A DNA stretch of 64,000 nt from JAHBVH01 sp034432375. GTDB taxonomy: Bacteria > Chloroflexota > Anaerolineae > Caldilineales > Caldilineaceae. Positions 15,402-25,702 of the stretch are shown here, in pieces. The stretch covers positions 1 through 64,000 of the forward strand of contig DAOUCA010000157.1 in NCBI GenBank assembly GCA_034432375.1, read 5' to 3'. A program made the position numbers and the translations under genes. The stretch's first letter is position 1. Every line of letters begins with the position of its first letter. The notes under the pieces were generated by a model that made no database searches, had not been told where the DNA came from, and saw only the letters and a program-made list of their open reading frames with translations.

Positions 15402-18400
15402 TTAGCCCGATACAACCAACTCCATCAACTTACCGTAGTCAGTGACAACCTCATATTTCACATTCTCTACCGCAATTCGCCGGTTTAGTTCAGCAAAAAA
15501 TTTCCGCGCACATGCAATTTTGGTCTCCTCAATTGCACGCAGCGTCATGGTTGACATCGAGCCTTTGGTCTCGGCGACAAAGTAGATGTGCTTGATAGCA
15601 CCCTCTTTGAAGGCAATCGCCCAATCGGGATTGTAGTCGCCCACCGGCGTTGGAATCAAGAAGCCGCGGGGTAGCTTTGCATAGACGACAACTTCCGCGC
15701 TCGTATCTAATTCCTTCACAAACTCACGCTCAACCTTCGAATCAGTAATCGCGTAGTCGTAGATGTGGTGTTTGAGTTTGTCGGTTGCTCGTGTAAAGTC
15801 TTGACCGCTTTGCGCCGCGGTGAAGATATCTACATCGTGTTGATCGGCAAGCGCATCATAGCTCAGCCGTTCAATGATGACAGTCGCCTTCTGCTCATTG
15901 ATCAGGCGAGATACCTCGGCAATAAAGTGTTCAGGGTTCAGCTTAAACTGCTGGAAGACCATCGGTTGGATGCCGCCTAAAATTTCAGCCACGGTTTTGC
16001 GTGTGAGCTGTGTATTCTCTGCTATTTTTCCAAGCAGATCGTATTTCACCATCGACTGGGGTGACGCATTGTAGGGGACTGTCGCAGTTTCGCGAATGGT
16101 AAACCCTTGACCACTTTTCATCTGTGCAAAGGTTGCCTGCTCGATTTGTTCACCGCCCTGAATGGTATATTGTAACGGTGTAACCGTTAGCTCCTTATCT
16201 AATGTCTTGATGCTTTTTGCAACGAGTTCCCCCGAATCAAAATCGACGCGGTAGATCGCCTTTTGGTTGATGCGTTGCCAGAGCGCTTGAAACTCCTTCT
16301 TCTCAAAATTGTCATTGAGTGGGTTCGTCTTGGGCTTACGGTCGTCGTCCACGTTGGGCAACTGTGCATCACTAAAGACACTGTCAATCAACCCAAAGAT
16401 TTGCTCGGCATAGGGAGCAAGGTCGGTGGGCAAGGGGACAAGGCTGTCGCTTGCCTTATCGGCATGATAGCTCTCGGTGATTTGGTCGGCATCGTCGGTG
16501 TAGTCATTTTTGAGCAGGTAGCGATAGATCTGTTTGGCCATTGCGGGCGTGATTTCCAATGGACCGGCGTCGGTTGCGATGGTTTTCCCGGTGAAATAGG
16601 CTTCGTCCGCTTGCTTGGGACGGGATGAGAGGGTATCGCTGATTTCACGTTGCAGATTGCTCACAAACTCCTTATAGCTTTCGCCGGCAACGACGGTGAG
16701 CACATTGATCTCATGCACAATCGCCGCATGATCCATGCGCTCCCCTTGCTGATTGACCGACAGGCGTAGCCCACGGCCAACTTCCTGGCGGCGTGAAATC
16801 GTGTTGTCGCTGTGTTTGAGCATACACATGACAAAGACGTTCGGGTTGTCCCATCCCTCGCGCAGCGCCGAATGGGAAAAGATGAAGCGCACCGGCTCGG
16901 CAAACGAAAGCAGCCGTTCCTTATCTTTCAAAATCAGATCATAGGCATCCACATCATCGGATAGACCAGCCTCTTCGCCGCGTTGCTTGACATCGGGGTC
17001 GATGAGTCTGTTGCTCTTCTTGTCAATCGCGAAGTAGCCGTTGTGGGTGCGACTGACATCGATTGTTGATAGGTAGTTGTGATAGGCTTCGTTTTCAAAG
17101 GCAAACTCGCTGAGTGCCTCGGCTTGCAACTGCGCATACTCTTCCTCAAAGATGCGGCCATACTCACCCAAGTCGTTGGGCTGGCTGTAATCCCGATATT
17201 TGGCCACTTCATCAATGAAAAAGAGCGAGAGTACTTTGATGCCCTGCGCAAAGAGGCGCTTCTCTTTTTCCAGATGCGAACGGATCGCTTCGCGAATCTG
17301 AATCCGGCGCATGGTCGCCTCGGTGATGTCGCCAATGGCGTCACCGGCGGTGAGGACTTTGCCGTTGGTAAATTCAACGGTGTCATCCCTGGCATCAATC
17401 TGGGCGATGACAAAGCCGCGATATTGCTCCAATTCCTTCGATTCGACAAAGAGATCGCGGCCTTTGGTCAGCCGCTTGGTGATACGCTTGATGCCATTTC
17501 CCTAGCGCACTTCCAACTCGATGCGTGCAACCGGCGCTTGTTTGGAGACCTCAATCGATTCGAGATAGAGATAGGCGCTGGTACCCAACAGCCCTTTGAC
17601 GGCGATACCGCGCACCGCGATCTTTTTGACCAGCTTCTGGTTATAGGCGTCCAGGGCATCTAGCCGGTGGATTTTATTATGAACCGTGCGATGAGTTGCG
17701 GAGTAGCGCAAGATCATCAGCGGGTTGAACTTGGCGAGCGCCTCCAGCGTCTTCTTGCCTTCCATCTTCTGTGGCTCATCGAGAATCACAATGGGGCGGT
17801 TGCTACTGATCACATCGATGGGCCGCCGCGATTGAAAGTCGTCCAACTCGTCGTAGATGCGCCGGTTATCCTTGCCGGTGGCGTTAAAGGCCTGGATATT
17901 GATGACCATGACGTTGATGCCCGCATCCGAGGAGAAGCTCTCCAAGTGGTGCAGTTGTTTGGAGTTATAGATGAAAAAGCGTGCCTTCTTGCCGTAGCTT
18001 TCGGTAAAATGGTCGGCGGTGATCGCCAGCGATTTGTAGACCCCCTCACGGATGGCAATGCTGGGCACGACCACGATAAATTTGCTCCAGCCGTAGCGTT
18101 TATTTAGTTCAAAGATCGTTTTGATGTAGCAGTAGGTCTTGCCGGTGCCCGTCTCCATCTCGACATCGAGGTTAATGTTACACCCGGCGCTGATGACCAG
18201 TTTATCGGACAAGGGAAGATTCTGCCGGCGCTGCACGGCATGAATGTTTTCAATCAGTTGGGTGTCGCTCAACTGCACATCGGCATTGCGGAAGCCTTGC
18301 TTTTCATACAGCTCTACCTTGCGGTCGCCACTGGCGCTTTTTTGGAATCCAGGATCAATGCGATAGGCCAGTCCTGCGCTGTTTACTTGGCCAGCAAAGC

Positions 18401-18461
18401 AATCGACAACAGACGCAACGGCGTTGGTCTGGTAGGGCTGGATCTTGAACTTTAATTTCAT
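15402..18461 (-). pseudogene. res: Type III restriction enzyme Res subunit, interrupted by an in-frame amber codon
   Basis: Read from 18461 downward, the first 319 codons give the helicase start of a Res subunit: Walker A METGTGKTY and the DEPQ box VILDEPQKM. A TAG at 17504-17502 stops the frame, and the same frame then continues without shift (GNGIKRITKRLTKGRDL.., next ATG at 17432) for 700 more codons. These include helicase motifs (FSHSALREGWDNPNVFV, SRRQEVGRGLRL) and the C-terminal endonuclease site NPDWA with AETKG. Without the stop the protein would be ~1019 residues, a normal Res length. A single C-to-A change in TCG would create the TAG. Start overlaps the YhcG-like stop by four bases. 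Res needs Mod for DNA cleavage, so this mutation would leave a methylation-only system, unless read through or a sequencing error. Confidence 0.85.
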
Positions 18462-19498
18462 AGTTGAATCCCATCCAACAATGCAATGATTTCTTCTGGA
18501 TTTGGTAGCTGCCCAGCCAGATCTTTGGGCAGCGTCCGTGTAATCTCGTAGGTCGCCACGCCAATCGGTTTGCGCGCGTCATGCAATGCATATTCCACAA
18601 TCGTGCGGCTCTTTTCTTTGCAGAGAATGATGCCAATCGAGGGATTTTCGTCACTTTGTCGAATTTGGCGGTCGAGTACCGTTAGATAAAATTGCATCTT
18701 GCCGACGAATTCCGGCTGAAATTTGCCGATCTTCAGTTCGATGGCGACCAAACAGCGCAGCCGACGATGAAATAAGAGCAGATCAATAAAAAATTCATCA
18801 CCATCCACTTCCAGGCGGTACTGGCTCCCCATGAAGGCGAACATACTGCCCATTTCCCGTAAAAAGTTCTCGATCTTGGCAATCAATGCCCGTTCCAGTT
18901 CGCGCTCGCTGTGTTGCTCGCTCAATTCTAGAAAATCGAATGTGTATTCATCCTTGACCGCTAATTTGGCCTGGGCACGCAATTCTGGGGTAAGTGCTTG
19001 ATCAAAATTGGTCTGACCAAGCAGCGATTTTTCATAACTTTGGTTCTCGATCTGATGGATCAACACATTCTTCGACCAACCAAATTTGTGTGTCATGCGG
19101 ATATAAAATTCCCGCTGCAGCGGAGCTTTACACTTACTCATAATGGCCAAATTGTGTGACCAGGCAATTTCTCCAACCAATGGTTGGAGTCTTTCATGTT
19201 GGTGATATTTCAGGTAAAGCTGCCGCATATACCACAGATTTTGGACAGAAAAGCCACGGATGCCGGGAAATTCCTGCTGCAAATCGACTGATAGGCGTTC
19301 TACCACCGACTTCCCCCAACCGCCAGCCTCTTGTCGATCCACGATCATCCGGCCAATGTCCCAATAGAGTCCGACAAGTTCCTTGTTGACCACCTGCAGC
19401 GCACTGTACTGCGCCGCACGCACCCGCTCTTTGACCAATGACAGCAGCCCAGCATATTCTTCGCGATGGGTGACATCTGTGCTTGGGTTTTCGCTCAT
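18458..19498 (-). CDS. YhcG-like PDDEXK nuclease family protein (DUF1016)
   Basis: A 346-residue protein. The N-terminal ~180 residues match the DUF1016 helical region (LVGLYWDIGRMIVDRQ, GFSVQNLWYMRQLYLKY, LVGEIAWSHNLAIM). The C-terminal half is the PDDEXK nuclease-like domain, with GDEFFIDLLLFHRRL and the catalytic-looking IELKIGKF. It overlaps both neighbours by four bases (ATGA junctions with mod upstream and res downstream), so the three are translationally coupled. Proteins of this family are common passengers in restriction-modification loci; a direct nuclease role in defence is likely but not shown by the sequence. Confidence 0.87.
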   Translation of the reverse strand: MSENPSTDVTHREEYAGLLSLVKERVRAAQYSALQVVNKELVGLYWDIGRMIVDRQEAGGWGKSVVERLSVDLQQEFPGIRGFSVQNLWYMRQLYLKYHQHERLQPLVGEIAWSHNLAIMSKCKAPLQREFYIRMTHKFGWSKNVLIHQIENQSYEKSLLGQTNFDQALTPELRAQAKLAVKDEYTFDFLELSEQHSERELERALIAKIENFLREMGSMFAFMGSQYRLEVDGDEFFIDLLLFHRRLRCLVAIELKIGKFQPEFVGKMQFYLTVLDRQIRQSDENPSIGIILCKEKSRTIVEYALHDARKPIGVATYEITRTLPKDLAGQLPNPEEIIALLDGIQL

Positions 19499-21387
19499 AG
19501 CACTCTCACTTCCGTAATTGGCGAGAGTTGCTTGAAGATCTGCTCCACGTTGATCTTGACCGCATCGGAGACAAAGCCATTGTCACGGAAGACGACACGC
19601 AGCGGCTCCGCTTGCGCCAGTTCGCGGACCAGATCCTCGTCAATGCCGGTATCAAAAGAGGCGACCAACGCGTTCTCATCGACAAAGAAGACGGTCTTGC
19701 CCTGAATCGTTGTCCGGCGAATCGGCAAGGTCAGGTCAACGCCCCAATCAAGCAACACCTGGAAGAGCAGATCTTCCGGCGTGCGGTCGGGCTTGATGTT
19801 GTCGGTGAAGAGGCCAAGTTGCGTCTGGTCAAGGGCGTCGGGCGTGTAATAGACATCGGTCATGTTGGAGGAGTCGATCTTGAGGACGCGGAAGCCGATG
19901 TCTTTGTTCCAACCTTCGTTGCACTCGCCTTCGAGAATTTTCTTGCCGGCGCGGCGGATGCGTTCTTTGCTGATTTCGGCAATGGTCTCATAACCTGCCT
20001 TAACTGCTTCAGATTTATTATCACAAATCTCGGGGAGTTGCACTAGGGTAAATTTGCGATTGCCACCGTCTTCGGCGTTGAGTTGAACGACTGCGTGCGC
20101 TGTGGTGGCAGATCCAGCAAAAAAATCCATAATAATATCGGAGTTATTAGTTGTGGAGCAAAGTTCAAGCATCCTTTTTACTAGTCCGATTGGTTTCGGG
20201 TTATCAAAAATAACTTTCTTATCAAATAACTCACTAAGTTCTTTCTTGGCATTTTCATTTGCACTTACATCTTTAGCGAACCACAATGTTGATGGCGTTA
20301 ATCCTTGTTTCGCTTCGGTTAGAAATCTTTTTATTCTTGGCACACCTTTTCCATCGGTCCCAAACCAAATTCTATTTTCGGCTATTTCCTTAAGCATGCG
20401 CTGTTCCGTATAACGCCAACAACAGCCATTGGGCGGATCAAGTAGCCTTCCGTCTGGTGTTCGCAATTTATAGAATTGCGACTTGGTCCCATGACCAGCT
20501 TGCGCTATTGCTGGGACAGATTGCCAGTCACCTCTGTAATCGTCATCTGGATTTTTATATCGCGCCCGGGCTTCAGGGGTTAGTGGAAGTAGATGACGTA
20601 TCTCAGTAAATGATGCTATCGATTTAGTATAACACAATATATAATCGTGCTCATGAGAAAACGTACGTCTGTTCTCAGGGGTAATTCTTTTCTGCCAAAT
20701 TATACTGACCAAAAAATTTTCTTCACCAAAGATCTCGTCACATAGCCGCTTCAAATTGTGGACTTCACCATCATCAATACTTATAAAAATTGCTCCATCC
20801 TCACATAGAAAATTTTTTGCTAATCTTAACCTTGGAGAAAGCATTGATAGCCAGTCAGAATGAAATCGACCATTAGATACAGTGTTAGCTACCAATCTAT
20901 TACCTTCGTCATCTTTTTGATTTGAGCGTTCAAAAAACGATTCCATATTCTCTGCAAAATCATCTTCATAAATAAAATCATTGCCCGTATTGTACGGCGG
21001 GTCGATATAGATCATTTTGACCTTGCCCAGATAGGTCTCCTGCAAGAGCTTGAGCGCTTCCAGGTTGTCCCCTTCAATAAAGAGATTCTTGGTCGTGTCA
21101 AAGTCCACGCTCTCTTCCCGGCAGGGGCGCAGGGTCTTGGCGATCGGCGCGTTGGCGGTGAGCAGCGCCTCGCGCTTGCCAGGCCAGTTGAGGTGGTAGC
21201 GCTCTTGTGGCCCCTCGACAATATGGTCGGACAGCTCTTGCCGCAACAAATCAAAGTCAACGACATAAGTCACTCTTCCCTCTTCACCCTTCACTCTTCC
21301 CTCGGTCACACAGCCGGGAAAGAGGGCCCGGATCTGGGCAATCTTTTCCTGGGTTAAATCGGGGGAGTGCATCTTCAACTGTTCCAT
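19495..21387 (-). CDS. mod: Type III restriction-modification system methyltransferase (Mod), N6-adenine type
   Basis: A 630-residue beta-class DNA methyltransferase: catalytic DPPYNTG at residues 129-135 comes first, and the S-adenosylmethionine motif MDFFAGSATTAHAV follows at about 420-433. The ~280 residues between them are the target-recognition part. The DNA for that part (about 20118-20985) is visibly AT-richer than either flank, suggesting replacement by a foreign recognition domain. Near the N-terminus EGRVKGEEGRVT reflects a short duplicated DNA word inserted in frame. It adds a methyl group to the recognition sequence, protecting it from the Res subunit. The ATG has no strong ribosome site; an M6 start is also possible. 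Confidence 0.9.
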   Translation of the reverse strand: MEQLKMHSPDLTQEKIAQIRALFPGCVTEGRVKGEEGRVTYVVDFDLLRQELSDHIVEGPQERYHLNWPGKREALLTANAPIAKTLRPCREESVDFDTTKNLFIEGDNLEALKLLQETYLGKVKMIYIDPPYNTGNDFIYEDDFAENMESFFERSNQKDDEGNRLVANTVSNGRFHSDWLSMLSPRLRLAKNFLCEDGAIFISIDDGEVHNLKRLCDEIFGEENFLVSIIWQKRITPENRRTFSHEHDYILCYTKSIASFTEIRHLLPLTPEARARYKNPDDDYRGDWQSVPAIAQAGHGTKSQFYKLRTPDGRLLDPPNGCCWRYTEQRMLKEIAENRIWFGTDGKGVPRIKRFLTEAKQGLTPSTLWFAKDVSANENAKKELSELFDKKVIFDNPKPIGLVKRMLELCSTTNNSDIIMDFFAGSATTAHAVVQLNAEDGGNRKFTLVQLPEICDNKSEAVKAGYETIAEISKERIRRAGKKILEGECNEGWNKDIGFRVLKIDSSNMTDVYYTPDALDQTQLGLFTDNIKPDRTPEDLLFQVLLDWGVDLTLPIRRTTIQGKTVFFVDENALVASFDTGIDEDLVRELAQAEPLRVVFRDNGFVSDAVKINVEQIFKQLSPITEVRVL

Positions 21388-21399
21388 CGTGGTCGTCCT

Positions 21400-21650
21400 C
21401 TATCGATATTGATTCGTGTACCATAAACGCAAGGGGATGAAGTCCCCTTGCTAGAAACGGCGCCCGATGAATCGGGCTTTGCTTTTATTGTTAGCCCGAT
21501 GATGAACGTTGACGAAATAATCCGGTAAATGCCTGGGGCTGAAGCCCCCAGGCTGATAGAGGAAGCTGCGCTGAAGCGCACTCTGGGTTTAGCCCGCTTT
21601 AGCGGGGCTTCTCTTATCAGCCTCAGGTCTTCAGCCTGGGGTGTGGTTTA
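21400..21650. repeat. Cluster of short nested palindromes in the gap between DUF4391 and mod
   Basis: The 302-base gap holds at least five small palindromes of one style, a 4-6 base arm, a TGAA/TTTA-like centre, and the complement: GGGGATGAAGTCCCC, CCCGATGAATCGGG, GGGGCTGAAGCCCC, GCGCTGAAGCGC and CCCGCTTTAGCGGG. The words GCTAGAAAC and TTAGCCCG echo the element at 1003-1064. No coding region is visible. This breaks the otherwise tight operon. Confidence 0.65.
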
Positions 21651-21689
21651 CCGAAGTGAATTGGTAATGCTCATCATCGCAGGGCGTTT

Positions 21690-22376
21690 TTAGCAATCCA
21701 CAGTAGGGTCGGTCAACGTCACCAGCGCCTGTTTCAACGTACGCACCTCGGCGTTGATCGCCACCTTGCGGTTGAACTGCTTTTCTTTGCGCAGGCGCGC
21801 TTCCGCTTGCGCCAATTCCCGTTCGCGGCTGCGGATCTCCTCCACACGCGCCACAAAGGCCGTCATCGGTTCGTTCGGGCGCGGTGGGAAAGGGGCCAAT
21901 GCGGTCAGCAACCTTGTGTAGAGCTGTTCCAGATCCAGCACAAGCGGGAGGGGGAGACGGGGTGTCGTTGCCGGTAGCCACGGGCCATCAAAATAACTGC
22001 TCACCACCCACTTGCTCTGGTCCCCATCGCTGGGCCGTTTGAAGGCCGCGGTCGCCTTGATCCTATCCCCGTATTGTAGCTCAAAGTAGAGTGGAAAGGG
22101 AATTGCGTGGTCGATGCAGCCGAGCACGGCTGGGTCCAACTCGCCAGTTTTGAGGGTGATGCGAAAGATTTGGATCTCCGGCACGGCGCGTGTTGCGGGT
22201 AGATTGATCGTTTCGGGTGCCAACTTCTGTTGCCAAGTAATCTGCTCAACCTGCTGGACAAAGAGTTCTTTCAGCTTGGCGCTTGGGGCTGCATGTTCAT
22301 AGATCTTGTTTTTCGGTAGCACCCGACCAAAGGCAGCCCCTTTGGGGTAGTCAAAGAGCGTGGTCGTCATTTCCAT
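21690..22376 (-). CDS. DUF4391 family protein
   Basis: A 228-residue protein recognisable as DUF4391 from LPKNKIYEHAAPS, LFVQQVEQITWQQKLAPETI and the later DGPWLP. The biochemical role is unknown. Family members recur between a large helicase gene and a type III Mod gene, which is exactly the position here. The C-terminal third (ERELAQAEARLRKEKQFNRK) is predicted coiled coil. It ends with cysteine. It lies 35 bases downstream of the helicase stop, so the two are probably one transcript. Confidence 0.8.
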   Translation of the reverse strand: MEMTTTLFDYPKGAAFGRVLPKNKIYEHAAPSAKLKELFVQQVEQITWQQKLAPETINLPATRAVPEIQIFRITLKTGELDPAVLGCIDHAIPFPLYFELQYGDRIKATAAFKRPSDGDQSKWVVSSYFDGPWLPATTPRLPLPLVLDLEQLYTRLLTALAPFPPRPNEPMTAFVARVEEIRSRERELAQAEARLRKEKQFNRKVAINAEVRTLKQALVTLTDPTVDC

Positions 22377-22411
22377 CTCTATTTCTCCGAAAATTCTCTG
22401 TTCCCGTTGGG

Positions 22412-25400
22412 CTACAACCGATTTTCGGAACCTACTTCCGGTTGCACAACGAGAAAGGCGATCAGTTCAAAATCATCCAGCCCCGCAATCGTATTGACCA
22501 GGGCGGTGGTCTTGCCACCGGAAAAGAGGCTATCGAGATCCTTTTCTGCTTTGACCTCGATCATGGAGCGGATGGCGGCGTTGAGCAGGTCAGAACAAGC
22601 TTGCATATTGCGCCCATCGTCGGTGCGCCCATTAAAGAGGCGACAGACTTGACTCAGCGGTGCGCTTTGTCCTTTGCAACTCATGCGCACCAGATCGAGC
22701 AACGATTTCACCTCCGTATGATTGGCAATCAGCGCGCCATCGTCACCAATGTAGAGCAAATAGTAGGGATGGAGTCGGTTCTGTTGGTTGATGTTCACGG
22801 CATGATTGCGATTGCGCAGCGCAAAGATCACCCCTGGATGCAGACCCAAGGTGGGGTTGGCGGGCACCACGGCGTGCATCCCATTCGGTACAGGCGCCAG
22901 ATCACCATTGCTCTTGACATAGTTCAGCAGATCCATGCGGAAGTCATTTAAGCCAAGGTCGGTGATCGAGACGCCGGTCTTTAGATCTTCCAACTCGATC
23001 ACTTCCTCTTGCAGCCGGCGCAACTGTTCCTTGCGATAGGCCACATCGCTGCTCTTGGCCGTGAGCACATTGTCATCACCGGTGGCGGTCACATCGGCAA
23101 TCACCATGCGATTCTCCACCCGCTCCTTAAGGTTGATATACTCATCGAGCGAAATATCGGGCCAATAGTTTACCAGTTGGATCGTTTTGTTGATCGAGCC
23201 AATGCGGTCGATGCGGCCAAAGCGTTGGATAATGCGCACCGGGTTCCAATGAATATCATAGTTGACCAAGTAATCACAATCCTGCAAGTTCTGCCCTTCG
23301 GAGATGCAGTCGGTGCCAATCAGGAGATCCAACTCGGCTGTTTCATCCGGCAACACCAGCGCCTTTTCCTTGGAACGGGGCGAAAAGAGGGTGAGGATCG
23401 ATTGAAAATCATAGCGCTTCCGCAGCGTCGATACCGGCACATCCTTGCCCGTCACTCTGCCGCTGTGCAACCCCTGCGTCGTCAATAGCTCCTGCGCGAG
23501 ATTTTCATAGAGATAGTTTGCTGTGTCGGCAAAGGCGGTAAAGATCAGAATCTTACGGTTGCCTGCGTTGATGGGCTCTTCAAGCTTCTGCCGAATCAAA
23601 CGTTTTAGATGTTGCAGCTTGGCATCCTCCGCTGGCGTCACCCTGGCCATCGATTGCAGCAAGTCCTCAATCACCGCAAGATCATTACGCAAATCATGCG
23701 CCCACGAGGGCAGATCCATGTCGGCAAGCTTGATCCGTACCTTACCGCCGATCGCCGCCTCATCAAGATCGCCAATGTCATCTTCCTCCGCTTCCAGCGT
23801 CTCCAACCGTTCCGTCCAATCCGCCACGCTCTCAGCACTCCCAGCAACCTGGAAGGCGTCGATCTTGCGCAGCGTACGGGTGTGGTTCGCTTGCAGACTG
23901 CGCAGCGTGAGGCGAAAGGCTTCCACCGAACTCTCCAACCGCTTGAGCAAATTGGTTGTCATCAACGCCTGTAGGCTGCGCTCCCGATCCGCTTGGCGTA
24001 GCCGCCCCTTGCCGCCATCAACCAGCGTATCATAGAGCTCGTCATACTGTTTGCGGCGGCTGGGCAGGATGTAGCTAATCGGCGCATAGACCGCGAGCTT
24101 GAGCAGCGAAAGCTCGGCAAAGATCTCGTTAAAATCCATGACATCGCGCCGTGTCGTTAGCGGGGAATGGAAAGAGAGCGGTTTGCGCCGCTCGGGAAAT
24201 TGCCCGATCTTACTCGTGTCGTAAAAGGTCTGAATATGTTTACGCGAACGGGCAATCGTGACGCTGTCGAGCAATTCAAAGAAGTCAAAATCGAGCGCCG
24301 CCAAAATTGCCCGTGCCGTGCGCTCCTCCGGGGCCAATTTCGACCACTGGTTAAAGACCGCCTGAGCATTGCGGAAGATCTCTTCCACTGATTTGCCGGT
24401 GCGCAACTTCTGGCTGAGGATCTCCGAATCGCCCTCATAGGCCAGGGCCAGTTGATTGCGCAGATCGGTAAAGCGGTTGTTCACCGGCGTGGCCGAGAGC
24501 ATCAGCACCTTGGTTTTGACCCCTTTGCGGATCACCTGGTTCATCAGCTTTTGATAGCGCGTCTCGCGCTCTTTCACGGCATCGTTATTGCGAAAATTGT
24601 GCGATTCGTCGATGACCACCAGATCATAATTGCCCCAGTTAATGCGATTGAGCGGAATGCCAAAGGAGTCACCCGACGTGCGGGAGAGATCCGTGTGACA
24701 GAGGACATCATAGTTAAAGCGATCCTTGGCAAAGATATTCGTGGTCAGATTGCTGTTGTAATTGAGCCAATTGTCCGCCAGCTTCTTCGGGCAGAGCACC
24801 AGCACGGAGCGGTTGCGCAATTCATAGTATTTGATCACAGCCAATGCCGTAAAGGTCTTGCCAAGCCCCACGCTGTCGGCCAGGATACAACCGTTATAGC
24901 TCTCCAGCTTGTTGATAATCCCAATCGCGGCGTCGTGTTGGAAGTTAAAGAGCTTCTGCCAGATCAAAGTGTCTTGATAGCCCGTACGGTCGTTGGGCAG
25001 CACATCTTCATCAATATCATCTAGGAACTCGCGGAAGATGTTGTAGAGCATCAGAAAATAGACGCGTTCCGGCGAATTCTCCTGATAGACCGCTTCGATA
25101 TGCTCACAGATCGCGGTGGTCACATCTTGCAGCTTATCGGCATCATGCCAGATTTGGTCAAAGAGTTGCAGATAGGTCGCCGCAAATGTGGTCTCATCAA
25201 TACGGTTTACGATATTGGAAACCGCATCGCCCTGCTGATAGCCCAGATCAACGGCCGTGAAGCCGTGAAGGGGCATGTAAGCAACAGACTGTGTGGGTTC
25301 CTGGATACAAACGAACTGCTGCATTGAAGATTTTGTCTTGTTGGAGCGGAAGGTGGCCTTGCGCCGCATCCACGCGGCACATTCCCTGGCAATGGCGCGC

Positions 25401-25702
25401 TGGGTTAGTTGGTTGCGCAACTGAATTTCAAATTCAGAGCCGTACAAGCTTCGTTCGCGACTCGCTTTGGGGATAAAGAACTCGCGCCGTTCTTTGTGCA
25501 GCTTATCGGTGACTTCGTTGGGAACGAACGTTGGCGCAGTGAAGATGAATTCTAGCGATTCAATCTTTGCGATCTCGGCTTTTAGCGCTTCATAGGCGTA
25601 GATCGAAAAGCAGGACGCCGCGATCTTGAGTTTGGCGTTGGGATGCAGAGAGGCTTTTAGATCATCGCCCAGCAAAGCGTTAATATTGTCGATGATCTTC
25701 AT
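22412..25702 (-). CDS. Large SNF2-type DEAD/DEAH-box helicase of a defence locus
   Basis: A 1096-residue protein, first gene of the minus-strand defence operon; AAAGGA lies upstream of its ATG. The N-terminal ~190 residues resemble the PLD-like domain found on some SNF2 helicases, though I see no HxK catalytic motif. The motor has Walker A ADSVGLGKTFTAL, the DESH box VVIDESHNFRN, motif III MLSATPVNN, and, in the second lobe, DCISEGQNLQDC and QRFGRIDRIG. The middle holds a long helical insertion (Leu/Glu/Arg-rich, ~500-680). It probably moves along DNA in co-operation with the downstream DUF4391 and type III enzymes. Confidence 0.87.
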   Translation of the reverse strand: MKIIDNINALLGDDLKASLHPNAKLKIAASCFSIYAYEALKAEIAKIESLEFIFTAPTFVPNEVTDKLHKERREFFIPKASRERSLYGSEFEIQLRNQLTQRAIARECAAWMRRKATFRSNKTKSSMQQFVCIQEPTQSVAYMPLHGFTAVDLGYQQGDAVSNIVNRIDETTFAATYLQLFDQIWHDADKLQDVTTAICEHIEAVYQENSPERVYFLMLYNIFREFLDDIDEDVLPNDRTGYQDTLIWQKLFNFQHDAAIGIINKLESYNGCILADSVGLGKTFTALAVIKYYELRNRSVLVLCPKKLADNWLNYNSNLTTNIFAKDRFNYDVLCHTDLSRTSGDSFGIPLNRINWGNYDLVVIDESHNFRNNDAVKERETRYQKLMNQVIRKGVKTKVLMLSATPVNNRFTDLRNQLALAYEGDSEILSQKLRTGKSVEEIFRNAQAVFNQWSKLAPEERTARAILAALDFDFFELLDSVTIARSRKHIQTFYDTSKIGQFPERRKPLSFHSPLTTRRDVMDFNEIFAELSLLKLAVYAPISYILPSRRKQYDELYDTLVDGGKGRLRQADRERSLQALMTTNLLKRLESSVEAFRLTLRSLQANHTRTLRKIDAFQVAGSAESVADWTERLETLEAEEDDIGDLDEAAIGGKVRIKLADMDLPSWAHDLRNDLAVIEDLLQSMARVTPAEDAKLQHLKRLIRQKLEEPINAGNRKILIFTAFADTANYLYENLAQELLTTQGLHSGRVTGKDVPVSTLRKRYDFQSILTLFSPRSKEKALVLPDETAELDLLIGTDCISEGQNLQDCDYLVNYDIHWNPVRIIQRFGRIDRIGSINKTIQLVNYWPDISLDEYINLKERVENRMVIADVTATGDDNVLTAKSSDVAYRKEQLRRLQEEVIELEDLKTGVSITDLGLNDFRMDLLNYVKSNGDLAPVPNGMHAVVPANPTLGLHPGVIFALRNRNHAVNINQQNRLHPYYLLYIGDDGALIANHTEVKSLLDLVRMSCKGQSAPLSQVCRLFNGRTDDGRNMQACSDLLNAAIRSMIEVKAEKDLDSLFSGGKTTALVNTIAGLDDFELIAFLVVQPEVGSENRL

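Noticed and set aside
22412..25702. DISARM or BREX assignment of the defence operon
   Set aside because: The hallmark genes (drmA/drmB, or pglZ/brxL/brxC) are absent; the type III Mod/Res and DUF4391 context is different.
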